Shown here: positions 35,206-43,649 of the stretch, in pieces
Layout: each line of letters opens with the position of its first letter
Numbering within the stretch: the stretch's first letter is position 1
From: Paeniglutamicibacter psychrophenolicus
GTDB taxonomy: Bacteria > Actinomycetota > Actinomycetes > Actinomycetales > Micrococcaceae
Reading direction: 5' to 3'
Length of the DNA: 64,000 bases
Assembly: GCF_030812255.1 (NCBI RefSeq)
Contig: NZ_JAUSSH010000012.1
Coordinates: forward strand, 1 to 64,000
Translations under genes and position numbers: made by a program
The notes under the pieces: model-generated
Database searches by the model: none
The model's input: the letters and a program-made list of their open reading frames with translations, nothing else
What the model was told of the DNA's origin: nothing

Positions 35206-35255
35206 AGGGGCAGCCCGGGGATGGAGTCGGCCCCCGCCATCGACGGACAACGCCG

Positions 35256-35297
35256 GAGAGGCCGGGGCGGTGAATACCCCACCGACCCGGCCTCTCT
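35256..35297. terminator. bidirectional terminator between MFS and aminotransferase genes
   Basis: GAGAGGCCGGG (35256-35266) pairs with CCCGGCCTCTC (35286-35296), with an inner GGTG/CACC pairing. It lies 23-50 bp from both convergent stop codons and can serve either strand. Confidence 0.7.
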
Positions 35298-35319
35298 GGG
35301 TTGCGTTCCCGCGGTCTTC

Positions 35320-36735
35320 CTAGAGGTGGTTCTCCGCCTCGGAAAGCACCGAACGCAGGATCGACTCCATCGCATCGAATTCCGGCGGACCCACGGTCAG
35401 CGGCGGGGCCAGCTGGATCACCGGGTCCCCGCGGTCATCGGCGCGGCAATACAGGCCGGCGTCATAGAGCGCAGTGGACAGGAAGCCGCGCAGCAGTCGC
35501 TCGGATTCGTCGTCGTTGAACGTTTCCTTGGTCTTCTTGTCCTTGACCAGCTCGATGCCGTAGAAGTACCCGGCACCGCGCACGTCCCCGACGATCGGCA
35601 GGTCCTTGAGCCTCTCCAGGGTGGACTTGAAGATCGGGGCGTTGTCCTTGACCCGCTGGTTCAGCCCCTCGCGCTCGAAGATGTCCAGGTTTGCCATGGC
35701 CACCGCAGTGGACACCGGGTGCCCGCCAAAGGTGTAGCCGTGGTAGAACGTGGTGTCCCCGTGCTTGAAGGGCTCGAAGAGCCTTTCGGAGGCGATCATC
35801 GCGCCCAGCGGCGAGTAGCCGCTGGTGATGCCCTTGGCACAGGTGATGATGTCCGGGACGTAGCCGAAGTCGTCGCAGGCGAACATCGAGCCGATGCGGC
35901 CGAAGGCGCAGATGACCTCGTCCGAGACCAGCAGCACGTCGTACTCGTCGCAGATCTCCCGGACCCGCTGGAAATATCCCGGGGGAGGGGGGAAGCAGCC
36001 GCCGGAGTTCTGTACCGGTTCGAGGAAGACCGCGGCGACCGAATCGGCGCCCTCGAACTCGATGGCCTCGCGGATGCGCTCGGCGGCCCAGAAACCGAAG
36101 TCCTTCTCGTTGTCCGCGAACTGCTCCGGCGCACGGTAGAAGTTGGTGTTCGGGACCCGGAAGGTGCCCGGCACCAACGGCTCGAAGGGTGTCTTCATGC
36201 CCGGCAATGAGGTGATCGCCAGGGCTCCCTGCGGGGTGCCGTGATAGGCGAGCGCCCGGGAAATCACCTTGTACTTCCCGGGCTTGCCCTGCAGCTTGAA
36301 GTACTGCTTGGCGAGCTTGAAGGCCGACTCGACCGCTTCTCCGCCGCCGGTGGTGAAGAAGACGCGGTTCAGGTCGCCCGGTGCGTAGTTGGCCAGGCGC
36401 TCGGCGAGGTCGATGGCCGGTTCGTGCGCGTAGGACCACAGCGGCATGAAGGCAAGCTTTTCGGCCTGCTTGGCGGCGGCCTCGGCCAGTTCGGCCCTGC
36501 CGTGTCCGGCGTTGACGACAAAGAGGCCGGCAAGCCCGTCAATGTAGCTGTTGCCCTTGTCGTCCCAGAGTGTGTGGCCCTTGCCCCGGATGATGATCGG
36601 AACGCGGCCGCCCTCCTGCAGGACGGAGTGGCGTGCCATGTGCATCCACAGGTGGTCCCTGGCGGCGGCCTGGCGGTCGGTGCCCAGGGGCGTGGTGCTG
36701 GCGGCGGTGTTGGTTGTGGTGCTGGAAATGCTCAT
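35320..36735 (-). CDS. class III aminotransferase, putrescine/diamine:pyruvate type
   Basis: A 471-residue PLP enzyme resembling SpuC and related amine:pyruvate aminotransferases. VFFTTGGGEAVESAFKLAKQ binds the phosphate, LVSDEVICAFGRIG holds the Asp that contacts PLP, and the Schiff-base Lys is in IITCAKGITSGYSPLGA. HGYTFGGHPVSTAVA follows. It should turn putrescine or a related diamine into the amino-aldehyde with pyruvate as acceptor, the step before the PatD-type dehydrogenase encoded upstream in the window. It overlaps the Lrp-family gene by 4 bp (ATGA), which precedes it in the operon, and the polyamine importer is divergent, so all three form one functional unit. Confidence 0.9.
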   Translation of the reverse strand: MSISSTTTNTAASTTPLGTDRQAAARDHLWMHMARHSVLQEGGRVPIIIRGKGHTLWDDKGNSYIDGLAGLFVVNAGHGRAELAEAAAKQAEKLAFMPLWSYAHEPAIDLAERLANYAPGDLNRVFFTTGGGEAVESAFKLAKQYFKLQGKPGKYKVISRALAYHGTPQGALAITSLPGMKTPFEPLVPGTFRVPNTNFYRAPEQFADNEKDFGFWAAERIREAIEFEGADSVAAVFLEPVQNSGGCFPPPPGYFQRVREICDEYDVLLVSDEVICAFGRIGSMFACDDFGYVPDIITCAKGITSGYSPLGAMIASERLFEPFKHGDTTFYHGYTFGGHPVSTAVAMANLDIFEREGLNQRVKDNAPIFKSTLERLKDLPIVGDVRGAGYFYGIELVKDKKTKETFNDDESERLLRGFLSTALYDAGLYCRADDRGDPVIQLAPPLTVGPPEFDAMESILRSVLSEAENHL

Positions 36736-37211
36736 CGGGTACCCCAGTTGTATTCCTGTTTGCGCAGCGAGAGATACATGAACGTTTCGGTTTCACGTAC
36801 CCCCTCCACGGATCGAATTTCTGTGATGATACGAAGCAGGTCCTCATCATTGGCGCAGATGACCTCCGCAATGATGTCCGACGGCCCGGCCACCACAACG
36901 CAGTAGTCGACTTCGGGCAGGGCTGCGATCCTGTCGGCGGTGGCAATGATGTCGCCGGTGGACCGGATGCCCAGGAGGGCCTGGCGCTTGAAGCCAAGCT
37001 GCAGCGGGTCGGTGACCGCCACTACCTGCATGACTTTGCTGTCGACGAGTTTTTGGACCCGCTGCCGCACGGCTGCCTCGCTGAGGCCCACTGCCTTGCC
37101 GATGGCAGCGTATGAACGCCGCCCGTCTTGCTGCAATTGCTCAATGATCGCCTTGGACGTTTCATCCATGACGAAGCCATGGGATGTGCCGTTGGGTGCG
37201 GATTGGGTCAC
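36732..37211 (-). CDS. Lrp/AsnC family regulator of the aminotransferase and polyamine importer
   Basis: A 159-residue regulator. After a short N-terminal extension, the winged helix-turn-helix is at about 20-65 (DETSKAIIEQLQQDGRRSYA then VGLSEAAVRQRVQKLVD), followed by the RAM effector domain (LPEVDYCVVVAGPSDIIAEVI). Lrp-type proteins make octamers on DNA and bind small amino compounds. The stop codon overlaps the aminotransferase start, and the divergent gene begins the polyamine ABC operon. The 275 bp between them carries several nested inverted repeats (37368-37434), the natural binding region. Confidence 0.92.
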   Translation of the reverse strand: MTQSAPNGTSHGFVMDETSKAIIEQLQQDGRRSYAAIGKAVGLSEAAVRQRVQKLVDSKVMQVVAVTDPLQLGFKRQALLGIRSTGDIIATADRIAALPEVDYCVVVAGPSDIIAEVICANDEDLLRIITEIRSVEGVRETETFMYLSLRKQEYNWGTR

Positions 37212-37367
37212 TTCCTATCGACCTCCTGATCGAACGAATTGGGTGGCCAAGCTCGCGGATGCGGCTTGGGCCCCACCACTTGGGAATGAGCATAGCCCGA
37301 AGGAATCAGTTGTGGAAGGGGTGTTTTACGGCAGATTTCAGTGGTGTCCGAAAAGCAACTCAACGAA

Positions 37368-37434
37368 AACTATTGTCAGCTAGGAAGATTCCTGACATGA
37401 TCCATGTCAATAGTTGAGCGTGACGAGCGTCACG
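37368..37434. promoter_or_regulatory. nested inverted repeats controlling the polyamine locus
   Basis: Four perfect inverted repeats overlap in 67 bp: AACTATTG (37368-37375) with CAATAGTT (37408-37415); TGTCAG (37374-37379) with CTGACA (37392-37397); TGACATG-ATC-CATGTCA (37393-37409); and CGTGACG-AG-CGTCACG (37419-37434). A promoter toward the binding proteins fits inside: TTGTCA (37373-37378), 17 bp, CATGAT (37396-37401). On the minus strand TTGACA (37405-37410) could be the -35 toward the Lrp gene. Most likely the operator region of that Lrp protein, with a possible second regulator at the last repeat. Confidence 0.7.
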
Positions 37435-37486
37435 ATCGCCCAGTGTTCATCAAGGGAAGATGCAACGCCAGTTGAAGGGGAACCAG

Positions 37487-38725
37487 ATGATGTCCAACCA
37501 GAACCAGCGCGAAATGCCTCGGGATCCGGCCGTACGGGCCCTGATCGGACAGGCGCAGCGCATGCAGCTGTCGCGCCGCAAGTTGCTGGCAGGTGCCGGC
37601 GGCCTGGGGTTGGCAGCCTTCCTGGCTGCCTGCGGCACCGGAGGCGGAGGAGGCAGCGCCACCAGCGCCGCCGCGGCCGTGACGGACATGTCCGAAAGCG
37701 ACAAGAACGTCTTCTGGGCCAACTGGACCCTGTACCTGGACTACGACGACAAGGCCAAGAAGTATCCAACGCTCGAGGAATTCACCAAGCTCACCGGGAT
37801 CAAGACGCATTACGCCGAGGACATCGACGGCAACGACTCCTACTACGGCAAGGTCCAGGCGCAGCTGGCCGCGGGCCAGGACATCGGCCAGGACATCATG
37901 ACGCTGACCGACTGGATGACCGGCCGGGTCATCCGCCAGGGCTTCACCCAGGAACTGGACCACGCCAACATCCCGAACATGAAGAACCTGCTGCCGACCT
38001 TGAAGGACGTTGACTTCGATCCGGGCCGGAAGAACTCGCTGACCTGGCAGAGCGGCTACGCGGGCATCGCGTACAACAAGGCCAAGTACCCCAAGGGCCT
38101 GCGCAACGTCTCGGACCTGTGGAACCCGGACCTCAAGGGCCGGATCACCGTACTCGATGAAATGCGCGACACCATGGGCCTGTTGCTGCTCGACAACGGC
38201 GTGGAAATCTCCGGCGAGTGGGGAGACCCCGAATTCGCCGCGGCCACCGATGTGCTTTCCAAGCAAATCGCCAACGGGCAGATCCGCCAGGTGAAGGGCA
38301 ATTCCTACAAGGAGGACTTCATCTCGGGGGACGCCATCGCCGGGATCGTCTGGAGCGGCGACATCACCCAGATGAACTTCGAGAACGACAACCAGTGGGA
38401 GTTTGTGCTTCCCGATGCGGGCGGAACCCTGTGGAGCGACAACCTCATGGTCCCGGTCGCCTCCCCGCGCAAGGCCAACGCCGAGAAGCTCATGGACTAC
38501 TACTACGAACCGGAAGTCGCCGCCCAGGTGGCCGCGTACGTGAACTTCATTTCCCCGGTCCAGGGTGCCAAGGAAGCCATGGAAAAGATCGACCCGGAAC
38601 TGATGAACAATCCACTGATCTTCCCGTCCGAATCCGACCTGGCCAAGGCGCACGTCTTCAGGTCGCTGAGCGCCGAGGAAGAAACCAACTTCAACAGCCA
38701 GTTCCAAACCGCGATCGGAGCCTAA
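37487..38725 (+). CDS. polyamine ABC transporter substrate-binding lipoprotein 1 (Tat exported)
   Basis: A 412-residue PotD/PotF-type binding protein for spermidine or putrescine. The N-terminus carries a twin-arginine signal (SRRKLLAGAGG, 29-39) ending in the lipobox LAAC with Cys49, so it should be folded before export and then lipidated. The mature part starts with a Gly/Ser/Ala linker and then FWANWTLYLDYDDKAKKYPT, as in PotD relatives. The start at 37487 follows AAGGGG by 6-7 bases; ATGs at 37460 and 37490 are alternatives. Its TAA overlaps the ATG of the next gene. It is the first gene of the five-gene importer operon. Confidence 0.92.
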   Translation: MMSNQNQREMPRDPAVRALIGQAQRMQLSRRKLLAGAGGLGLAAFLAACGTGGGGGSATSAAAAVTDMSESDKNVFWANWTLYLDYDDKAKKYPTLEEFTKLTGIKTHYAEDIDGNDSYYGKVQAQLAAGQDIGQDIMTLTDWMTGRVIRQGFTQELDHANIPNMKNLLPTLKDVDFDPGRKNSLTWQSGYAGIAYNKAKYPKGLRNVSDLWNPDLKGRITVLDEMRDTMGLLLLDNGVEISGEWGDPEFAAATDVLSKQIANGQIRQVKGNSYKEDFISGDAIAGIVWSGDITQMNFENDNQWEFVLPDAGGTLWSDNLMVPVASPRKANAEKLMDYYYEPEVAAQVAAYVNFISPVQGAKEAMEKIDPELMNNPLIFPSESDLAKAHVFRSLSAEEETNFNSQFQTAIGA

Positions 38726-39942
38726 TGTCCCGCCACGACCATCAGTTCTCTTCCCGTCGACGCATCGCGCGCGGGATCGCGGAAGCCCAGGCTTCACGCA
38801 GGGGCGTGTTGGCCGGTGCCGGCGGGCTGGCATTGGCCGGCCTGCTGGCGGCCTGCGGGACCGCCGGTCCCAAGTCCTCCGCCGGCCCCAGCGCCGCAGC
38901 CGACCTGTCCGGCGAGCAGAAGCTGGTCAGCTGGGCCAACTGGACGCTGTACTTGGACTACGACGACAAGACCAAGAAGTACCCGACCCTCGAACGGTTC
39001 ATGAAGCAAAGCGGCATCACCGCCAAGTACGCGGAGGACATCGACTCCAACGACACCTACTACGGCAAGATCCAGGCCCAGCTGGCCGCCGGCAAGGACA
39101 TCGGCCAGGACATCATCACCCCCAGCGACTGGATGTCCGAGCGGCTGATCCGGCAGGGCTACGTCCAGGAACTCAACCACGACAACATCTCCAACATCAA
39201 GAACCTGCTGCCCGAACTCCGGGATGTCCGCTTCGATCCAGGACGCAAGAAGTCCCTGACCTGGCAGTCCGGGTTCACCGGGCTGGCCTGGAACAAGGAA
39301 GAATTCCCGAAGGGCCTGAAAAACGTCTCGGACCTGTGGGACCCGGCGCTCAAGGGCCGGGTTACGGTGTTGGACGAAATGCGCGACACCATGCCGATGT
39401 TGCTGCTCGATGACGGCGTGGACATCCAGGGCGACTGGGGAGAGAACGAATACGGGAACTCGCTGGACGTCCTGGAAAAGAACATCGCCAACGGGCAGAT
39501 CCGCCAGGTGAAGGGCAACTCCTACAAGCAGGACTTCATCTCCGGGGATGCGATCGCCGGGCTGGTCTACTCCGGGGACATCACCCAGTTGAACTTCGAA
39601 GAGGGCGACAAATGGGAATTCGTGATGCCCGAGGCCAAGGGCCTGATCTGGAGCGACAACTTCATGGTCCCGATCGGTGCCACGCACAAGACCAACGCCG
39701 AGAAGCTCATGGACTTCTACTACGACCCGGACGTCGCCGCCGAGGTGGCGGCCTACGTGAACTACGTCTGCCCCGTGGTAGGGGCGCGTGAGGCCATGGA
39801 AAAGATCGACCCGGAACTCGTGGACAACCCGCTGATCTTCCCGACCGAGGAATTCCTGTCCCTTTCCTCCACCGAGCGCGCGATGAGCGTGGAGGAAGAA
39901 ACCCAGTTCCAGAACATGTTCCAGCAAGTGATTGGTGCCTGA
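38725..39942 (+). CDS. polyamine ABC transporter substrate-binding lipoprotein 2 (Tat exported)
   Basis: A 405-residue paralogue of the preceding protein, clearly from tandem duplication: the mature parts share long identical stretches such as LTWQSG, VTVLDEMRDTM and NGQIRQVKGNSYK. It has its own Tat signal (SRRGVLAGAGG, 25-35) and lipobox LLAAC with Cys44. Small changes along the ligand-binding lobes (for example DWMSERLIRQGY against DWMTGRVIRQGF) suggest the two differ in ligand range or affinity. The ATG overlaps the preceding stop (TAATG), and its TGA overlaps the ATG of the ATPase gene. Confidence 0.92.
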   Translation: MSRHDHQFSSRRRIARGIAEAQASRRGVLAGAGGLALAGLLAACGTAGPKSSAGPSAAADLSGEQKLVSWANWTLYLDYDDKTKKYPTLERFMKQSGITAKYAEDIDSNDTYYGKIQAQLAAGKDIGQDIITPSDWMSERLIRQGYVQELNHDNISNIKNLLPELRDVRFDPGRKKSLTWQSGFTGLAWNKEEFPKGLKNVSDLWDPALKGRVTVLDEMRDTMPMLLLDDGVDIQGDWGENEYGNSLDVLEKNIANGQIRQVKGNSYKQDFISGDAIAGLVYSGDITQLNFEEGDKWEFVMPEAKGLIWSDNFMVPIGATHKTNAEKLMDFYYDPDVAAEVAAYVNYVCPVVGAREAMEKIDPELVDNPLIFPTEEFLSLSSTERAMSVEEETQFQNMFQQVIGA

Positions 39943-41099
39943 TGATGACAACCACGACTTCCCTGAAGGGCAAGGCCCAGCCCATGGCGGCTTCCGGGGC
40001 GGACCTTCACCTGGGCAATGTCACCAAGCGGTTTGCGGACTTCACCGCGGTTGACGACCTGACCCTGACCGTGCCCAGCGGCACCTTCTTCGCGCTCTTG
40101 GGCCCCTCGGGCTGCGGCAAGACCACCACGTTGCGGATGATCGCGGGTCTTGAACAACCCACCAGCGGCACCATCAGCATCGGAGGGCAGGACGTCACCA
40201 AGCTCGCCTCATACCAACGCCAGGTCAACACCGTTTTCCAGTCCTACGCGCTGTTCCCGCACATGAGCGTGCTGGACAACGTGGCCTTCGGGCTCAAGCG
40301 CAAGGGCGTCAAGGACTCGGTGCCACGGGCCAAGGCCGCACTGGAAATGGTGGAGCTTGAACACCTCGCGTCGCGCAAGCCGGTCCAGCTCTCCGGCGGG
40401 CAGCAGCAGCGCGTGGCCCTGGCCCGGGCCCTGGTCAACCGCCCCGCGGTCCTGCTGCTTGACGAACCCCTCGGTGCCCTGGACATGAAGCTGCGCCGGC
40501 AGATGCAGGTGGAGCTCAAATCCATCCAGACCGAGGTCGGCCTGACCTTCATCCACGTGACCCACGACCAGGAAGAAGCCATGACCATGGCCGACACCGT
40601 CGCGGTCATGAACAAGGGCAAGATCGAGCAGATGGGTGCCCCGCGCGACCTGTACGAACTGCCCAAGACCGCCTTCGTGGCCAACTTCCTGGGCAAGTCC
40701 AACCTCATGCACGGAACGGTGACCGAGGACCTCGGGGACGCCGTCGCAGTGAACGCGGCCGGTCACCGCCTGGTCATGCCCAAGGACCGGTCGGTGGCCC
40801 ACAGCGGCGCCGCCGTGGTGGGGGTGCGCCCGGAGAAGATGCGGGTGCTGAACCTGCCCGACGAATACTCGCCCAGCGCCAACATGCTCACCGGCACGGT
40901 GCTGGACGCCTCGTTCACCGGGGTCAGCACCGAGTATCTGGTGGAGGTCCAGGGCATCGGAACCATCGGGACGTTCTCGCAGAACATGGGCCAGCCACCG
41001 GCACAACGCGGGGACACCGTGCGCATGACCTGGGAACCGGAATTCTCCTTCGGACTTGACGGGGCCGAAGAGGCATCCGCAGGGAGGGACGCGGTATGA
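39942..41099 (+). CDS. potA: polyamine ABC transporter ATP-binding protein (PotA type)
   Basis: A 385-residue ATPase that powers polyamine import. Walker A GPSGCGKT (54-61), signature LSGGQQQR, Walker [13 protein letters not shown] and the switch histidine in VTHDQEEA are intact. A C-terminal TOBE domain follows from about 300 ([13 protein letters not shown] onward). Length and domains match PotA. The start ATG overlaps the previous stop, and the end overlaps the first permease gene by 4 bp, so all five genes are translationally coupled. Confidence 0.95.
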   Translation: MMTTTTSLKGKAQPMAASGADLHLGNVTKRFADFTAVDDLTLTVPSGTFFALLGPSGCGKTTTLRMIAGLEQPTSGTISIGGQDVTKLASYQRQVNTVFQSYALFPHMSVLDNVAFGLKRKGVKDSVPRAKAALEMVELEHLASRKPVQLSGGQQQRVALARALVNRPAVLLLDEPLGALDMKLRRQMQVELKSIQTEVGLTFIHVTHDQEEAMTMADTVAVMNKGKIEQMGAPRDLYELPKTAFVANFLGKSNLMHGTVTEDLGDAVAVNAAGHRLVMPKDRSVAHSGAAVVGVRPEKMRVLNLPDEYSPSANMLTGTVLDASFTGVSTEYLVEVQGIGTIGTFSQNMGQPPAQRGDTVRMTWEPEFSFGLDGAEEASAGRDAV

Positions 41100-42040
41100 C
41101 CGCCACCGGATCCCGTCCCCGGAACAAGAAAAAGCCGGCATCCGTGCACCTGCGCAGCGAGGAGGAACTTGCCGCCGAGCGGCGCAAGCGACGGGTCGGG
41201 CTGTACCTGATCATTCCGGGAATGGCTGTCCTGGCGCTGTTTTTCGCGGCGCCGGTGCTGGTCCTTTTGAGCATGTCGCTCTACGCCAGGCCCCCGGGCG
41301 CCGAAATCGGCGAGTTCGTCCCGGCCCTGGAATTCGGCAACTATGTCACGGTCATCGGCGCGTACTGGGACGTGTTCCTGCGCTCGTTCTTCTTCGCCCT
41401 GATCGCCACGGTCGCGGCCTTGCTCATCGGCTATCCCATGGCCTACCTGGTGGCGGTGCGGCTGCGCGGGCGCCAGCTGATGCAGGGGATCTTGCTGGTG
41501 CTGCTGATTGCACCGTTCTTCTCCAGCTTCATCCTGCGCACCCAGGCCTGGAAGCAGATCCTCTCCGACGAGGGCCCGGTGGTCACGGTGCTGCGGGCCA
41601 TCGCGATCCTGCCGGCGGACGGACACCTCACCGCCACGGCCTTCGCCGTGGTGTGCGGGCTGACCTACAACTTCCTGCCGTTCATGATGCTGCCGATCTA
41701 CGCCAACCTCGACCGGCTGGACACCAACCTGCTGGAGGCCTCGGGGGACCTGTATGCCAGCCCGCTGACGACCTTCTTCAAGGTGACGCTGCCGCTGTCG
41801 ATGCCCGGTGTCTTTGCCGGCACGCTGCTCACGTTCATTCCCGCGGCCGGCGACTACGTCAACGCGGCGCTGCTGGGCAACAACCGGGACACCGCCATGA
41901 TCGGGCAGATCATTGATTCGCGCTTCTTCAAGGTTGTCGACTACCCCGGCGCCTCGGCGCTGAGCTTCATCCTGATGATCCTGATCCTTGCCTTGGTCAT
42001 GATCTACATCAAACGCTTTGGCACCAAGGAACTGTTCTAG
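41096..42040 (+). CDS. potB: polyamine ABC transporter permease (PotB type)
   Basis: A 314-residue inner-membrane permease with six predicted helices after a basic, hydrophilic N-terminus of about 35 residues (RRKRRVGLYLI marks the start of helix 1). The ATPase-contact EAA loop reads LLEASGDLYASPLTTFFKVTLP. It pairs with the following PotC-type permease to form the translocation channel. ATG overlaps the ATPase stop by 4 bp. Confidence 0.93.
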   Translation: MTATGSRPRNKKKPASVHLRSEEELAAERRKRRVGLYLIIPGMAVLALFFAAPVLVLLSMSLYARPPGAEIGEFVPALEFGNYVTVIGAYWDVFLRSFFFALIATVAALLIGYPMAYLVAVRLRGRQLMQGILLVLLIAPFFSSFILRTQAWKQILSDEGPVVTVLRAIAILPADGHLTATAFAVVCGLTYNFLPFMMLPIYANLDRLDTNLLEASGDLYASPLTTFFKVTLPLSMPGVFAGTLLTFIPAAGDYVNAALLGNNRDTAMIGQIIDSRFFKVVDYPGASALSFILMILILALVMIYIKRFGTKELF

Positions 42041-42051
42041 GAAGGCTTGGA

Positions 42052-42849
42052 ATGCGACAAAAATTTGGGCGCTGGTTCATCCCGGTCGCCGGAGGCCTGG
42101 CCTTCATCTATCTCCTGGTACCCATTACGTACATCTTCGTGTTTTCGTTCAATGACGCCGGACGCACCAACCTCGAATGGCGGGGCTTCACGCTCGAGAA
42201 CTGGAAGAACCCCTGCGGCGCACCGAACGTGTGCGAGTCGCTGGTCAACTCGCTGCAGATCGGGTTGGTCGCCACGATCTTCGCCACGGTGCTTGGCACC
42301 TGCGTGGCCCTGGGCCTGGTGCGCTACAAGTTCAAGTTCCGCAACACCGCGGACCTGTTGATCATCCTGCCGCTTGCCACCCCGGAGGTCGTGCTCGGCG
42401 CCTCGCTGCTGGCCCAGTTCCTGAACCTGGGATGGGAGCTTGGCTTCAGCACCATCGTGATTTCCCACGTGATCTTCTGCATGTCGTTCGTGGTTGTCAC
42501 CGTCAGGGCGCGGGTGTCCTCGCTTGACCCCAGGTTGGAAGAGGCGGCATCGGACCTGTATGCCAGCCCGTTCCTCACGTTCTGGAAGGTCACCTTCCCG
42601 TTGTTGCTTCCCGGGATCGTGGCCGCGGCGCTGCTGTCCTTCGCGATGAGTTTCGACGACTTCATCATCACGAACTTCAACTCCGGAAACTTCTCGACCT
42701 TCCCGAAGTTCATCTACGTCTCGGCCACCCGCGGCATTCCCGCCCAGGCCAACGTGATCGGGTCGGCCATGTTCATCCTGGCGTTGGTGGTCGTTGTCAC
42801 CTCGCAGGTCATTGCCTACCGCCGCCGCAAGGCCCTGGCCGCCCGCTAG
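42052..42849 (+). CDS. potC: polyamine ABC transporter permease (PotC type)
   Basis: A 265-residue permease with six helices and the EAA loop LEEAASDLYASPFLTFWKVTFP. The segment SFDDFIITNFNSG after it is typical of PotC/PotI. It starts 11 bp after the PotB-type gene with GAAGG nearby as a ribosome site, and is the last gene of the operon, followed by a hairpin terminator at 42872-42904. Confidence 0.93.
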   Translation: MRQKFGRWFIPVAGGLAFIYLLVPITYIFVFSFNDAGRTNLEWRGFTLENWKNPCGAPNVCESLVNSLQIGLVATIFATVLGTCVALGLVRYKFKFRNTADLLIILPLATPEVVLGASLLAQFLNLGWELGFSTIVISHVIFCMSFVVVTVRARVSSLDPRLEEAASDLYASPFLTFWKVTFPLLLPGIVAAALLSFAMSFDDFIITNFNSGNFSTFPKFIYVSATRGIPAQANVIGSAMFILALVVVVTSQVIAYRRRKALAAR

Positions 42850-42871
42850 AAGCGGCGGAGCCGCGCGGCCC

Positions 42872-42904
42872 GGTGTGCCCTTGCCCATCGGGGGAGGGCA
42901 CACC
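42872..42904 (+). terminator. terminator of the polyamine importer operon
   Basis: GGTGTGCCCT (42872-42881) pairs exactly with AGGGCACACC (42895-42904) around a 13-base loop, 22 bp after the potC stop. There is no T-run. Confidence 0.6.
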
Positions 42905-42952
42905 AGGGCGCGAAATCCTGAAGCGCGCATGAGCTATGCAAGGATAGTGCCC

Positions 42953-43426
42953 ATGAGCGAACCTAAGTGGCTAAGCCCCGTTGAAAGAGACGCTTGGCTG
43001 GCCCTGGTGTCGGTCACGACGCTGCTGCCGGCCGCACTCGACAGCGAATTGCAGGTCCAGGCCAAGATCACCCTCTTCGACTACAACGTGCTTGCCATGC
43101 TGTCGGAAGCCACCGAACGGATCCTGCCGATGAGCGAACTGGCCTCACGAACCAGTGCCTCGCTCTCGCGGCTTTCGCACGTGGTCAAGAAGCTCGAAGG
43201 CCGGGGATGGGTTGAACGGTCCAGGTCGCCGGAGGATGCCCGCGTGACCATCGCCAGGCTCACGGACGCTGGGTGGGACAAGGTTGAGTCCCTTGCCCCC
43301 GAACATGTTGGTTCGGTGCGGAGGCTGATTTTCCAGGGTTTGGACGACCACGACGTGGCGGAACTGGCACGTATCGGCCAGAAGCTCGTGGGTCGGCTGG
43401 ACCCCGCGCATTGGATTCTGCGCTAG
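42953..43426 (+). CDS. MarR family regulator
   Basis: A 157-residue winged-helix protein. FDYNVLAMLSEATERILPMSELA, then the recognition helix SASLSRLSHVVKKLEGRGWV and the wing ERSRSPEDARVTIARLTDAGWDK, are clear MarR motifs; the C-terminal helices form the dimer. The ATG at 42953 follows AAGGA nine bases upstream; ATGs at 42929 and 42794 lack this. It lies 103 bp after potC, beyond a terminator, and before the ribosomal operon, so its targets are not evident from position. Confidence 0.88.
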   Translation: MSEPKWLSPVERDAWLALVSVTTLLPAALDSELQVQAKITLFDYNVLAMLSEATERILPMSELASRTSASLSRLSHVVKKLEGRGWVERSRSPEDARVTIARLTDAGWDKVESLAPEHVGSVRRLIFQGLDDHDVAELARIGQKLVGRLDPAHWILR

Positions 43427-43434
43427 GAACGCCT

Positions 43435-43451
43435 CGGGTCCGGTGGACCCG
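43435..43451 (+). terminator. short hairpin after the MarR gene
   Basis: CGGGTCC-GGT-GGACCCG, a perfect 7 bp stem starting 9 bp after the stop codon. Likely terminator; no T-run. Confidence 0.45.
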
Positions 43452-43519
43452 CCTCGGCACCTTTGATTCGGACGTGAGGCAGATCGCATGCCGGGGACCC
43501 GAAAAGCCTTGTTGTCGAT

Positions 43520-43562
43520 TTGGCTGCCGATGTGTTAATCGCCTAGAATGGTTAGGCGTTAA
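43520..43562 (+). promoter_or_regulatory. promoter of the rpmB-rpmG-rpsN operon inside a palindrome
   Basis: TTGGCT (43520-43525) and TAGAAT (43544-43549) with an 18 bp spacer form the best promoter in this gap. The -10 lies in an interrupted palindrome, TTAA-CGCCTA (43535-43545) with TAGGCG-TTAA (43553-43562), which could bind a repressor. It predicts a leader of about 280 bases before rpmB. Confidence 0.55.
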
Positions 43563-43564
43563 GT

Positions 43565-43649
43565 CGTGCATGCCCAAACGGGTTTGCACGGTTGCCCGTA
43601 AAACCGAATATCATGGCCAGCCGAGTAGGGAAAAGTACTCATTGGCCAT
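43565..43649 (+). ncRNA. structured 5' leader hairpins upstream of rpmB
   Basis: Two consecutive hairpins: CGTGCA/TGCACG enclosing CCC/GGG (43565-43590), and ATGGCC/GGCCAT enclosing GAGTA/TACTC with loop GGGAAAAG (43613-43649). A third weaker one pairs AGGCT and AGCCT near 43676-43705. The whole 43427-43835 stretch is less GC-rich than the surroundings and holds no gene; the ORF that reads through it (43411-43833) has no protein-like character. This may be an autoregulatory leader for a ribosomal protein, but I match it to no known motif, and I saw no Zur box. Confidence 0.45.
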
